From Chara braunii (taxonomy: Eukaryota; Streptophyta; Charophyceae; Charales; Characeae), in contig BFEA01000585.1 of the NCBI GenBank assembly GCA_003427395.1, positions 685,847 to 721,663 on the forward strand: 35,817 nucleotides of DNA. Reading direction: 5' to 3'. A model generated the notes under the pieces. The model was not told where the DNA came from and searched no databases. It saw only the letters and a list, made by a program, of their open reading frames with translations. Within the stretch, counting starts at the first letter, position 1; every line of letters starts with the position of its first letter. The position numbers were made by a program, and so were the translations under genes. This document shows, piece by piece, positions 19,796 through 28,639 of this stretch.

Positions 19796-20644
19796 GCACG
19801 CTCGAAGCGCTCCTTCAGCATCTGAACCTCCAAGTCGGCCGCTCTCTTCCCTTCCTTGATTGAGTTGTAGGCCTTGCGAAGTGGGAGTGCCTACTCCCAT
19901 CACGCGCTGTCTGCCTCGAGCTGGGGCTTCCGGAGAGCTGGTAATACAGACCCCAACGCTTGATCTCTTCGTGCCGACGGCCGATTGCTTAATCGTGCTC
20001 GTCAATTCTTCCATGTTTTTCTTGATCCATTCATTCTCCACACAGAGCTGTTCGATCTGCTTCCGCAGGCGCTCCTTCTCTGCCCCATCTTCCATCCTAG
20101 GCCTTGTATGGTCCGCGGATGTCTTGCACTCCCCAACAAACCTTGTCATGTCCACCTTGCCGAGAAATAACTCGCATGCATCGTTGATCTTCGTACCGAC
20201 GATGGTGCCGATCCGCTCTTCGAAGTTTTGACGCTCCTTCATCTTCACGAGGGCCTTCTCTTCAGCCTCCTTAATCCTCTTCTTCTCCTTCTCTTCCTTG
20301 AGTAGGCGCTCCCTCTCCCGAATGGCCTCCTGTCTAGCTTCTAGCTCGGAAGCCATGAACTCATACACTCGGATTAACTTGTCTTGGTCGAGTTTCCAGA
20401 AGGGTTGTCGTGACACAACAACCTGAGAACTGTTGGGTTGCGAAGCGGGGGGCGGGGGAGAAGGCAAAGTGAGGAGAGGGGCTGGCGAGGAAGACGGAGA
20501 AGAGAGGGCAGATGGATGCGGCAGGGGTGGGAAGGACGTTCGGAAGCCGCTAGATTGTTGAGGGAGGGATGGTTGTCGAGAGGGGCAATCCCTTGCGAAG
20601 TGTCCTGGCATGTTACAATTGTAGCATAGCCCTCTCGATGCCAT
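19796..20644 (-). pseudogene. CCHC zinc-knuckle and coiled-coil N-terminal part of the PLE protein
   Basis: Translation from the ATG at 20644 starts MASRGLCYNCNMPGHFARDC, a perfect CX2CX4HX4C gag-type zinc knuckle that binds RNA or single-stranded DNA. A Pro/Ser-rich spacer follows, then a long charged helix (ELEARQEAIRERERLLKEEK and onward), a likely coiled coil for multimerisation. Near 19885 the reading continues only after a frame change, into SIKEGKRAADLEVQMLKERF, so there is at least one frameshift. Neighbouring frames place this protein upstream of the GIY-YIG domain of the same element. A gag-like leader is unusual for PLEs, where the RT protein normally stands alone. A separate gag-like gene fused to the element by insertion is the main alternative. 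Confidence 0.72.
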
Positions 20645-21010
20645 CTTGATGAAACCGACTGCGCACAACTTAACCTGGCTTCCTGTGATATGACACACAA
20701 CAAAAAAATGCGCGAACCAAGCGGAGCAACGGGATTAGCGGGATCAATAGGAGAAGAGATGATAGGCCGGATACCGATGTCGGGGGTAAGCAGCAGGGAG
20801 CGGGAGGGCCGAAGATAGCGAGAAGGACGATTGTGACGTGGAAACGAGTGATAAGGGAAGTGGGCAGCTGAAGACCACAAACTGTAGGGAAGGATGAAGG
20901 GTGAGAATGAGAGGAAAGAGGGGTGGGGGGGGGGGTAAGGATGAGGGGTAAGGGCAAGCAAACACGCTAATAGTAGTATTATTTCTACTAAGGTTATTGC
21001 TCGAAACAAC
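20645..21010 (-). other. 5' leader of the downstream PLE copy
   Basis: This stretch lies between the end of the upstream truncated copy (21011) and the CCHC ATG. It is purine-rich on the plus strand with a G-run at about 20926-20936. An open frame at 20670-20957 reads as Pro/Leu/Ser-rich low complexity and is not called. The promoter of a PLE normally lies in the upstream pseudo-LTR. Confidence 0.5.
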
Positions 21011-22676
21011 GTTGATAGCTAGAGCATAGCGACAAAGTCACATAGCTCAAATGCTTAGATAGGAAAAAAGGGGGGAGGGGAGATCAGATAGCATAAGGGT
21101 GGCATCTTCTCGCCTGCCTGGCACGAGCATTCTCATTCTCACGCTTAACTTTAGCCATAGTGTAGCGAAGGATACCGAATGAAACTTCAGCGAAAATTTT
21201 GAGCACACGCAGACAGAAAATTATGCAATCGAGGAGTCATAGCAACCAATGAATCCACTCCATAACTGGACACTGGGTGAAATGGGAGGAAAGTTTATAG
21301 CAGGAAGAACAATGGTGAGAAAGAGGGGAGAGAAGAAGAGAAGAAAGGCGAAAGACGAGAGATGGAGGAAATAGGTAGGTGGCACAACAACAAATACTCA
21401 AGCCCAAGCGCTTTATTCGAAGTGAATGAACATGAAGCTCAAAAAGGACTCCCATTAGGTGGCGTGGCCTGGGCAGCACTGACGCGCTGTCATCAGTCGG
21501 GCACCCTAATGAAAGCCTGAGTCGGCAATGCCCGACATGTTTCGACTGTCGCCGACGTACAGTCATCCTCAGGGGCAAAAAACGCTAAGCTTCGAGATGA
21601 TGACTGCTGTGGTGGGAGGAGAATAAATAGTGGGTGAGCCGAGAGATGTGTAGGGGTGGGCGGACAGAATACTTAGTTTTAGTGTGCAAGAGATTCCTAT
21701 CGCCTCCATGTCGGCAGTAGTTTCGTGAGATAAGAGCACATGACCCAACGAGGAGATCGAAAGCCGCGGCACCGATGAGTATGGCGACACAACAACCATG
21801 AGGAAACAGCGAGTCCGCCGCCGAGGTGGGCGGACCACAAAGAGAGACAGAGGGAATTGCAAACGAGGTATAAATAAAAACGCCGTAGATGGTCAGGTAG
21901 GGAAGAGCGAGGTTGGAAACGAGAGGACGGAATGGGAAGGGGTGTTCGTGTCAGGCGCGGAAAAAACATCACCGAGGGCACGATACTGGGGTACTAATGC
22001 TCGAGGGCAGGGGCGAGAGGGGGGGGGGGGGGGGGGAAAGAGGAAGAAACCAAAGCCGAACTTGGTGGCCTTCCAGGTGCCATTCATGAAACCGAGCGAA
22101 GCCGGACGGGGGTTTGGAGGGTCGTACTGTCAGAAGGGGCCCTTGATTTTCCTGTTTTTCTATAGGATCGTCAAAAAAAAAAACGGGCCCATTATTTGAA
22201 ATGTCGGGCCAAGTAGATTTACTAGTATCAGAAAGGGCCCTTGGTTTTCCTGTTTTTTACTATTAAATCGTCAAGACCCGGCCCGTTGCTTGAAACCCTG
22301 GGCCAGCACCCTTTTTCCTCTTTCATTTCTTCAGCTGATTTCTTGCTTGTTCCCTTGGATCTTGTCAGAAGAGTTTATCCCAGCAGATGAGGCAGTGTGC
22401 CCAGTCCCTCCAACAGTCTGAGAATCTTGTAGAAAACCAGCATAATGCGTTGTTGAAGAAGCGATCTGGGTAGCCACGGTGCCTATGCTCTTGCTTGAAG
22501 GTAATGAGGAAAACAATTTCAGACACATGCATAGTTGTGAAGTGTTTTGCACGATGTAGGAAGGAAGTAATTACTGCAACCTTCTGTTGTTTCCTTGAGT
22601 AGGACAGGAAATCTTGCACAACCTGGAATGCGAGGTCCGGGAGGAAGCTAGGGAAGATTGGTTTCTATGAGCAGGG
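21011..22676 (-). mobile_element. 5'-truncated upstream PLE copy (pseudo-LTR)
   Basis: This segment repeats 14730-16391 at high identity, in the same orientation and with small indels. It includes the terminal part of the RT (about 22342-22676, frames broken), the 98-bp tandem repeat (22130, 22228), the G-run and the three-way-junction motif. It ends abruptly at 22676 within the RT thumb region, where it runs into a G-run, and abuts the 5' leader of the downstream copy at 21010/21011. Such head-to-tail partial copies are the normal product of PLE integration. Confidence 0.88.
21516..21577 (-). ncRNA. Hammerhead-like three-way junction, copy 2
   Basis: Same motif as at 15235-15296: CTGAGGA (21566-21572, minus strand), the GACTGT/ACAGTC stem, GAAAC and the GTCGG/CCGAC stem. 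The only difference I see is one base in the loop of the second stem (C in copy 1, T in copy 2), so all stems are conserved. Confidence 0.5.
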
Positions 22677-23298
22677 GGGGCTATTGGAAGCGTTGAAAGC
22701 TGAAACGGTTTTGGAATTTCCACTCGAGTGAGATGAATGGGACTTCGGAACCAGTGTCCAGAGAAGCCAAAGCTGGGTAATGGCCCCAATAATTTCCTCC
22801 GGGTCGAATTGCAAGGTCCCGAGTTGCTTATTTCTCCTGTTTTAATATGTGTATATATTGTCATAGAACTATTGACTAAGAGCGTAAGCACGTGAAGTAG
22901 AAGAAGAAATAAGATGAGTGAAGAAAAGAAAAATGAAAGGATAGAGAGACAAAGAGACGAACAAACCAGAATGACACAAAACAATATCCTCTTATTCTTT
23001 GTTTCACATTATTATTATTTCTTTCAGAGTTTTACAAAAAAAAGATATATAAAAAAAAGAAATACACTGAATCAAAGGATAAAAATAAAAAGCAAAGAGA
23101 CATTGAAATCATTCAGTTTCTCAGTCTTCTTAACGCCTCCTCCACTATGCCTCTAACATACAAGGCTCGCCACGTTGATGAAGTTGAGTGCGAGCTGCCG
23201 CCATCCCCGTATGCCATAACAGGAAGAGGTGTTAAACTTAAGGAAGAGAGGAGCAGAAAAGGAAAACCGATAGGCAGAGGGAGAAAAAACAAAAAAAG
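22677..23298. other. Noncoding stretch with a dispersed ~75-bp repeat
   Basis: No gene is seen. It is GC-balanced up to about 22830, then AT-rich with A-runs. At about 23150-23222 lies a copy of the dispersed repeat also found at 34855-34925. Confidence 0.5.
23150..23222 (-). repeat. Dispersed repeat, copy 1 (pair with 34855-34925)
   Basis: On the plus strand both copies contain CATACAAGGC, then CCACG.NGATG.AGTTGAG or close, then GAGCTGCC.CCA.CCCCCGT.TG.CATA. The order of blocks is preserved over about 70 bp, with roughly one mismatch in five. Both lie upstream of PLE sequence on the same strand. Confidence 0.65.
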
Positions 23299-23630
23299 TG
23301 ACCCAAACATCTTCTTTCTTTCACTGCATTCTTCTTTCTTTCACANTTNTGCANTTTTGGTGAAGNGTCTACCACGTTCGCTNTTCAGCGCACCTGCACT
23401 TCCTTCTTCATTTCTCATCTTCATTTTCACCCTTCGGACTTTTCTTTTGAGGGTGTTAGGGTGCAGGGTACAAACAAAGTTAAGATGACACAAACTTATG
23501 TTCTTTTTATACTGCATTCTTCACAGTTTTGCAGTTTTAGTGAAGGGTTCCCCACCTTTGCACATTCTTGTACACTCTTTTCAGCGCACCTGCACATTTT
23601 TGTCAGGGTGCAAGGTACGTCTAAGTAAGA
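23299..23630. repeat. Diverged 186-bp tandem duplication
   Basis: The blocks GTGACCCAAACATC, CTGCATTCTTC, TTTTGGTGAAG and TTCAGCGCACCTGCACTT from 23299 onward recur in order from 23485 as ATGACACAAACTTA, CTGCATTCTTC, TTTTAGTGAAG and TTCAGCGCACCTGCACAT. Several N bases fall in the first unit (23346-23383), so part of the divergence may be poor sequence. It lies just beyond the 3' end of the Josephin-RING gene. Confidence 0.7.
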
Positions 23631-26071
23631 CGCTCACGATAGATAGGACAACTGTCATAAGGATGCGGGCGATGGTAACAGCCCTCCCGCTGATCTACGG
23701 GACGAAAACCATTCAGGTAAGCAACTTCGTCACAGCAGGAGCCAGGGCGGCTAGCATTGACCATACCTCTGAAGCATGCACGACAGAGGGCATGCCGGTT
23801 GCAGGCCATGACAATTGTGGGGCGTTCACCATCACAGTTAAGTGCACATTCACTATAGCGTCCGCAGGCACAGATGGGACATACTGCATCTGGATGTAGA
23901 GGATGTTCACAATCCGGATACAGGTGGCATCCCTGCCGACAGCGGGCCCGAAAAATTATACGGTTGTAGTGATGTCGACAAAGTCGATGCTTTCCACAAC
24001 CAAGTGCAATTGTGTCAGTGATCTCACAAAGGAGGTCACAAGTTGTTAGTGCAGCATGTGGGGGAAGGAAGACTAAAGCAGGCACGGTGACAGACATGGA
24101 GGTAGGCACGGAGACAGACACCGAAACGGGCATGGAGACAGGTGTGGAGGCAGGCACAGAGATAGGTGCAGAGGCGGGGACGGGAGTACACGTAGTACCC
24201 ACAAAGTCAGTAATCTGGAATGAGACAGACACAGAAACAGGCACAGAGACAGGTACGGAGGCAGGCACAGAGATAGGCATAGAGGCGGGCATGGAAGTAC
24301 ACGAGGTACACATAGGGTCAATGACCTGGAACAGTTGCAGGTTAGGGTAATTACGCACGAGATCACAGATGGCAGTAATAGTTTGCACCAATTTACAGAG
24401 AATTTCATTATTGGTATATTTATGAGACCTATACAAACAAAAAGAGAAGCTACATCTGCAGAAAAGAATAGAAAACGTAGTGCACCTAAATAGATAAATA
24501 GCAGTATTAATACGGAAGTGTTTCGAGCATCCCAAACCGAAAAGGTTCCCCACATAGCCGCCAGTCCATAATTCCCAAGAACTAGAGGCACGAACAAGAG
24601 CGGTGTAGTGGCCAGGAGTATGTAAAATATAGGCACAAACGTGCAAACAGTGGTCAGGGTCGCCATCCGAAGGGGCACGCTGCATATCAAGNCGGCGCCT
24701 TATCAAAGCAGTCTCCAAAACAGAGACATTGAATCCCCCATGTCGAGTGTAAGTACTATCCTGTGGGGGATGCAGAGTCGGGTTATCGCCATATAACTCA
24801 CGTTCCTGAGCATCAAGATCAGAAGCAATTGCTAAGAAATCAGAGTGAGTATATGGTTCCCGACGATAGGCTTGCAGGCAGATGTTAGTAGCAGCGAGAC
24901 CACACAGATTCGGTGGAGGCCAGTCAGGCGGATTTTCTACAGAATCTCCTACAGTCCCCTTGCCAAGTTTATCCTCGGATAGCCCCTTGCCATCATCCCT
25001 CCTGTTTTGTGTTTGCCGCGTTGCAGAAAGGTCTGCAGTCGAAGAGCGTTGCAGGCGTGGTAAGGATGCTTGGTGCGGCAAAAGACGAGGACGGGATGTT
25101 GGGGAGGGCCGTGGTGGGGAGAAAGAACGGGTTCTTCTTCGTCCAAGAACAGAGATGGAGGAAAGGGGAGTAAGCTGAGGTTGGGAAGTAGGTCGAAGTC
25201 GGCGTCTAGGACGGCGAAGTAGGCTTTCTGGAGGGGCAGAACATGATGACGGAGTCTGTATGGACGAAGTGGTTTGTGGATTAGGAGGAAGGGTAACGGA
25301 TGGAGACAAAACCAGGGGAGGTAGGAGTGGTGAAGACAGGGGTGGTAGAGTTGTCGGAGGGTGGGTAACAAACGGCGATAAAACCAGGGGAAATATAGGT
25401 GGTGAAGACGGGGGGGATGAAGTCAGGGGTGGTGAAGTGGCTGAAGCAGAGACAGGGGGGGCAGTCGTAGCTGAGACCCGAAGAGGGGACTCCGCAGGTG
25501 GTAATGCAGGCATGGGGGCCACGTATGCCATGGAGGAACGCACCGAGACCAAGGGTGACAAAGCAACTGCGGTGGTCACGGATGCCATGGAGGAACACAC
25601 CGAGACCAAGGGCGACACAATAGCTGCGGTGGCACCGGATGCCATGGAGGAACACACCGAGACCAAGGGCGACACAATAGCTGCAGGTCGAGTTGCTCCC
25701 GCGGAATCAATCGTAGAAGCAACTAAGGCCGATAAGGAAGAGGCTGCGAACCGAAAAGGAGCAGCCAGGGTCACAAACGACATGGAAGGGGTTACTAAGA
25801 CTGATGAGGACACAGGTGCGGTAGACGCAAGTAATAAAGAAGAGGCTGTGATAGGTGTGACAGGCGCCGATAATGAAGAAGGGGTTGTTACAGGCGTAGT
25901 CCGAGGCCAGTGTGTGGATACCCGAGAAAGTGGGTGATGAATAGACCATCGAAGCATGCTGTGGAACCAGCTGGAGAGGCGGGTCACGTTGTCGCACTTT
26001 TTCCAGTCGGGCCTCTTCGGGCGATCGGAAAGCCAACTGGCTGTCACACAGGATTTTGTATGTGATTGCAA
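23621..26071 (-). CDS. Josephin-like deubiquitinase fused to a C-terminal double RING-like region
   Basis: The open frame is 816 codons. Residues 55-350 are Pro/Ser/Thr/Ala-rich, with a 19-residue repeat present three times (about 131-186). Residues 386-515 resemble the Josephin (ataxin-3 type) cysteine protease: NLCGLAATNICLQAY (candidate nucleophile C390), HSDFLAIASDLDAQERELYG, GGFNVSVLETALIRR and PGHYTALV (candidate H488). The oxyanion Gln and the catalytic Asn are not obvious. Two degenerate 37-residue Ser/Val/Pro repeats (581-655) lead to a Cys/His-rich end with CGKHRLCRHH (692-701) and CNRHALCRAC (757-766), both with RING-type C-x2-H-x2-C-x2-C/H spacing, plus VCPIC (730-734). The first ATG is at 25957; the frame may instead begin at a splice acceptor near 26044. 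Residues 515-550 look intronic: the minus strand there ends in TTTTCTGCAG and TTTGTATAG. Residue 460 is unknown (N at 24692). Confidence 0.62.
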   Translation of the reverse strand: MQSHTKSCVTASWLSDRPKRPDWKKCDNVTRLSSWFHSMLRWSIHHPLSRVSTHWPRTTPVTTPSSLSAPVTPITASSLLLASTAPVSSSVLVTPSMSFVTLAAPFRFAASSLSALVASTIDSAGATRPAAIVSPLVSVCSSMASGATAAIVSPLVSVCSSMASVTTAVALSPLVSVRSSMAYVAPMPALPPAESPLRVSATTAPPVSASATSPPLTSSPPSSPPIFPLVLSPFVTHPPTTLPPLSSPLLPPLVLSPSVTLPPNPQTTSSIQTPSSCSAPPESLLRRPRRRLRPTSQPQLTPLSSISVLGRRRTRSFSPPRPSPTSRPRLLPHQASLPRLQRSSTADLSATRQTQNRRDDGKGLSEDKLGKGTVGDSVENPPDWPPPNLCGLAATNICLQAYRREPYTHSDFLAIASDLDAQERELYGDNPTLHPPQDSTYTRHGGFNVSVLETALIRRXLDMQRAPSDGDPDHCLHVCAYILHTPGHYTALVRASSSWELWTGGYVGNLFGLGCSKHFRINTAIYLFRCTTFSILFCRCSFSFCLYRSHKYTNNEILCKLVQTITAICDLVRNYPNLQLFQVIDPMCTSCTSMPASMPISVPASVPVSVPVSVSVSFQITDFVGTTCTPVPASAPISVPASTPVSMPVSVSVSVPTSMSVTVPALVFLPPHAALTTCDLLCEITDTIALGCGKHRLCRHHYNRIIFRARCRQGCHLYPDCEHPLHPDAVCPICACGRYSECALNCDGERPTIVMACNRHALCRACFRGMVNASRPGSCCDEVAYLNGFRPVDQREGCYHRPHPYDSCPIYRERLT
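24094..24325 (-). repeat. Two ~111-bp units of Ser/Val/Pro codons within the Josephin-RING gene
   Basis: Two neighbouring blocks each encode a FQV(I)D/FQITD start, a short Cys segment and then alternating Pro/Ser/Val dipeptides. On the plus strand they read as GGCACAGAGATAGG-type hexamer variants. The units are in frame and diverged, an example of coding repeat expansion between the protease and the Cys-rich end. Confidence 0.7.
25521..25691 (-). repeat. 57-bp tandem repeat, three units, within the Josephin-RING gene
   Basis: GCCATGGAGGAAC begins at 25527, 25584 and 25641 on the plus strand, giving 57-bp units that encode a 19-residue Ser/Val-rich repeat on the minus strand. The later two units are nearly identical. 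The length is a multiple of three and the frame is kept. Confidence 0.88.
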
Positions 26072-26458
26072 TAAATAAAATAAAATAAATGATGCAAATC
26101 CCTTCTTGTTGTGTGCGTCCGGCTTCGAGCGAGACCCTTCAATTGCGGTCTTCGCCGGTCCCCGGTCTTAGGAATCTTTTATTTTGATTTGGAACNNCAG
26201 AGAANTATGCAAATAATAATCATAAAATTATGGGGTGCTATGCATACATCAATTATGTCAATCTGATTTTGAGAACTGTGACAAAACATCCACGAAGGCA
26301 ATCATCGAGCAAGAATAATGCAGAGAATAAGACTGACTGACTCGAGCAAAGACAGAGGCAATTGAATGAGGGAAGAATGAGAACTCATAATAATCTCATA
26401 AAGTACATAAAAACGGGCATTGTAAGCACCTCTCAAGAGTCCTCACCCATCCCTCTGG

Positions 26459-27217
26459 TCAGTCTCTCTCAATCTCTCTTTTCATTGATCTTTTCTGGTG
26501 CCGAGATCCACGCCCTCGTACAATCTGAGACTGAGGCTTCGTGACGAAATGCCACCTGTAGCCGGCTAGCTCTGAGCATGACCATCCGAGGCACATGACA
26601 CGGTAGTTAACCATGGAGCAAAACTCCTCCCACAAAGTAGGCAGTCCGTCCACTGAAAAGACTCCCCGTCTGAGGTAGGGATACTCGGTAGGCTCAGTTA
26701 ATGCCTTAATGTCGATCACCGCCGGAGAGATGTACCTCTTTGCTAATCCAATCAGATCCAGCCAACTCGTGCCATCAGTGAGAAGTGAAGGGACTGGAGG
26801 CCTAGGGTAATCAGTATAAGGCACCGGCCCAAAGCTACGAATCAACGTAGTGCCACTCTCATCGAGCTCCCTCTCTCTTTGCTCAAGGTACTCGGTGGCT
26901 GAGATCCAGACTAGATCAAAAAGCTCATGAGTCTCCTTGCCCTTCTTCAGGTAAGGCCTCAGATCGTGGATAGTGCCATCAGCAAAACTGGTCTGGACAA
27001 TGAAGATTGACAGATCTCCCTGCCTTAAACCAATGGCACTAACATATCGATAATGGAATGCCTCTTTGCATGAAATCCTGTTGAGGCTGGCCAACACTGA
27101 CTCACTGACCGGAGTAGATTGAACTGTGCTCATGAGTACTCTTGCTAGCACAAACTGACCAAATGGTCTCGGAGAACTGGCTGCCAAACTGACCACAGGG
27201 AAACTGATTGTTGGAGA
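26459..27217 (-). CDS. Second exon of a gene of unknown function
   Basis: The open frame (about 250 codons including a short stretch before the first in-frame ATG at 27133) has a balanced, globular composition: VLASLNRISCKEAFHYRYVS, LRQGDLSIFIVQTSFADGTI, SATEYLEQRERELDES, TEYPYLRRGVFSVDGLPTLW and YRVMCLGWSCSELAGYRWHF. I recognise no family. The frame is open upstream of that ATG to a stop near 27257 and contains a phase-0 acceptor candidate, CAATCAG ending at 27218, with further CAG options nearby. Together with the frame at 28319-28558 it reads as a two-exon gene in the same phase. The C-terminal KRSMKREIERD stretch is very basic. A mobile-element origin cannot be excluded. Confidence 0.5.
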   Translation of the reverse strand, partial: SPTISFPVVSLAASSPRPFGQFVLARVLMSTVQSTPVSESVLASLNRISCKEAFHYRYVSAIGLRQGDLSIFIVQTSFADGTIHDLRPYLKKGKETHELFDLVWISATEYLEQRERELDESGTTLIRSFGPVPYTDYPRPPVPSLLTDGTSWLDLIGLAKRYISPAVIDIKALTEPTEYPYLRRGVFSVDGLPTLWEEFCSMVNYRVMCLGWSCSELAGYRWHFVTKPQSQIVRGRGSRHQKRSMKREIERD

Positions 27218-27461
27218 CTGATTGCCAATAACTGATTGCTGATAATAGACTGCTGATTAAATGATCTCGATGACTGGTCGCTGAGCGTCCAGGTGACCTT
27301 TGGGTAGTCCAGACATGAAAAGGGGCTATTGGGTAGAGTGCTGTTTAAAACAGTCGTTTCAGATTGCTATCTCTCGTCGCTGTTCCTGGTTGCTGTTCTC
27401 CGGCTGCAGTTCGTGTGCTGTTTTGAAAACCGACGGGTTTGCTATTCTGAAAAAAACTAGT

Positions 27462-27530
27462 TGCTTGCTGATCTGGAATCCAGCTGCCTGCTGTTCTGGA
27501 AACCAGCTGCTTGCTGCTCTGGAAACTGAT
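27462..27530. repeat. 23-bp tandem repeat, three units
   Basis: Units start at 27462, 27485 and 27508 and share TGC(T/C)TGCTG followed by TCTGGAA. Five or fewer differences separate neighbours. Confidence 0.8.
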
Positions 27531-27994
27531 TCTGAATGGTTGTTCTCTGAAAGCTATTTCCCCTATGTTGTTTCTCGAATGGTGTTTCTAAATGTTGAGC
27601 TTGAAAGTTGAGTATGGATTTTTATTAAATGTTGATCGATTTGCTAATTGATTACCGATTATCCTGTGAAGACTGTTTACTTGCTGATGAAACCTGCTGT
27701 GGTTCGGGTTGACCGTTGCTTGCTGGAATAGACGACAATTGTGGCTATGTGAACAGACTATTAGTTGCCATCCTGTGCGCTGTCCGGAATAGTCGTTCGA
27801 AGTTTACCTGAAAGTTGTCTGAAAGTTAACTGTATGTGGCTCGGTCATCAATAATGGCGCCGTGCACTTCACGCCGGGATCACCGTCAAGTGCTGATCAA
27901 CATCAACAGTACTATGCACCAGTGCGAAACTTTGCTGTGTGAGTTCTCTGGCTTGTCTGAATATTGATCAAATAACTGACTGACTGACAATTAA

Positions 27995-28071
27995 GTAGTG
28001 ACTGAGTAGTGACTGATTAGTGACCGAGTAGTAACCGAATAGTGACTGAGTAGCTACCGAGTAGTGGCTGA
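27995..28071. repeat. 11-bp tandem repeat, seven units
   Basis: Seven successive 11-base units derive from GTAGTGACTGA, with one to three changes each, running from 27995 to 28071. Confidence 0.85.
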
Positions 28072-28318
28072 ACACTGTTATGTACAGCGTTCCGAGCTTT
28101 GAATTCAGCACCGAGCACCGCTATGAGCACTATACTGAGTTCTGAGTACTGATTGCTGGCCTGAGTACAGTTTGAGTATTCGTCTGAGAATTGCCAAAAT
28201 ACGTCTCCGAATCGTGATTCACCATATCAACGTGCTGCAAAGGGGAAGGTGTAATTTGATGCCAATTGAAGTTGATAGAGTTCCGTGTGTGGTGATTAGA
28301 ATATTACAGGGTTCATAC

Positions 28319-28558
28319 GAGCCTTGCCCTGGCCTGTTCTACCGTCTCTAGAGAGGAACTAGCACTGTGAATCCTCCCGTTGCCTCCGTAGAAGTAGATC
28401 ACATATTCAATATACTTCTCATCTTTCACCCTCCGAACTGCGTACTCACGTTGGATTATCCTATGTAACCTTATATCCTGATATGCTCTTTCCTCCCATC
28501 CTTCTCCTTTTTCTCTGTTCAATTCACTTTTCACCACCAGAACTTCGCTCCCCTTCAT
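28319..28558 (-). CDS. First exon of the gene of unknown function
   Basis: The frame opens with ATG at 28558 (MKGSEVLVVKSELNREKG) and encodes 80 residues of mixed composition, including YQDIRLHRIIQREYAVRRVK and YVIYFYGGNGRIHSASSSLE. Just after the last codon CTC comes GTATGA, a good plant-type splice donor in phase 0 (intron from 28318). Without splicing the frame stops two codons later. A CCAAT box, G-box and TATA box lie 80-115 bases upstream of the ATG in the right order. This makes a short 5'-untranslated first exon plausible. Function unknown. Confidence 0.5.
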
Positions 28559-28639
28559 GACTTCTGCAGAGACTGTGCCGTGAGATTACCAGGCGGGTCT
28601 CATCAGCCAGAGTAGAAACTCTCCTCACTAGTACTCCTC

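Larger units (their letters stand above)
14730..21010 (-). mobile_element. Penelope-like retroelement with N-terminal GIY-YIG nuclease, downstream copy of a tandem
   Basis: On the minus strand the order is CCHC zinc knuckle, coiled coil, GIY-YIG endonuclease, basic linker, a PLE N-terminal region, a Ser-rich tract and RT, followed by about 1.3 kb of 3' sequence. The 3' boundary (14730) is fixed by the direct repeat: the sequence from 14730 to about 16391 recurs at 21011-22676, immediately upstream of this element. That is the head-to-tail partial-dimer (pseudo-LTR) organisation characteristic of PLEs. A GIY-YIG domain ahead of the RT defines the permuted PLE clade described from green algae, protists and invertebrates (Chlamys/Naiad type). 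The coding region carries frameshifts, one stop, a 17-bp duplication and a probable inversion, so this copy is inactive. Confidence 0.85.
27218..28318 (-). other. Candidate intron of 1.1 kb with simple tandem repeats
   Basis: The stretch between the two exon candidates starts with GTATGA and ends in CAG, and holds no other coding signal. It is full of degenerate CTG/TGA-rich short repeats, including the 23-bp and 11-bp arrays listed separately. Confidence 0.4.

Noticed and set aside
24012-24350. Plus-strand frame of alternating Thr/Glu/Gly residues
   Set aside because: Antisense image of the Ser/Val/Pro repeat in the Josephin-RING gene; no independent domain.
25260-25937. Plus-strand frame of 225 codons rich in Glu, Thr, Gly and Ala with a repeated segment, resembling a LEA-like protein
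   Set aside because: It is antisense to the Pro/Ser-rich part of the Josephin-RING frame. The repeat leaves both strands free of stops, while the recognisable domains are on the minus strand.
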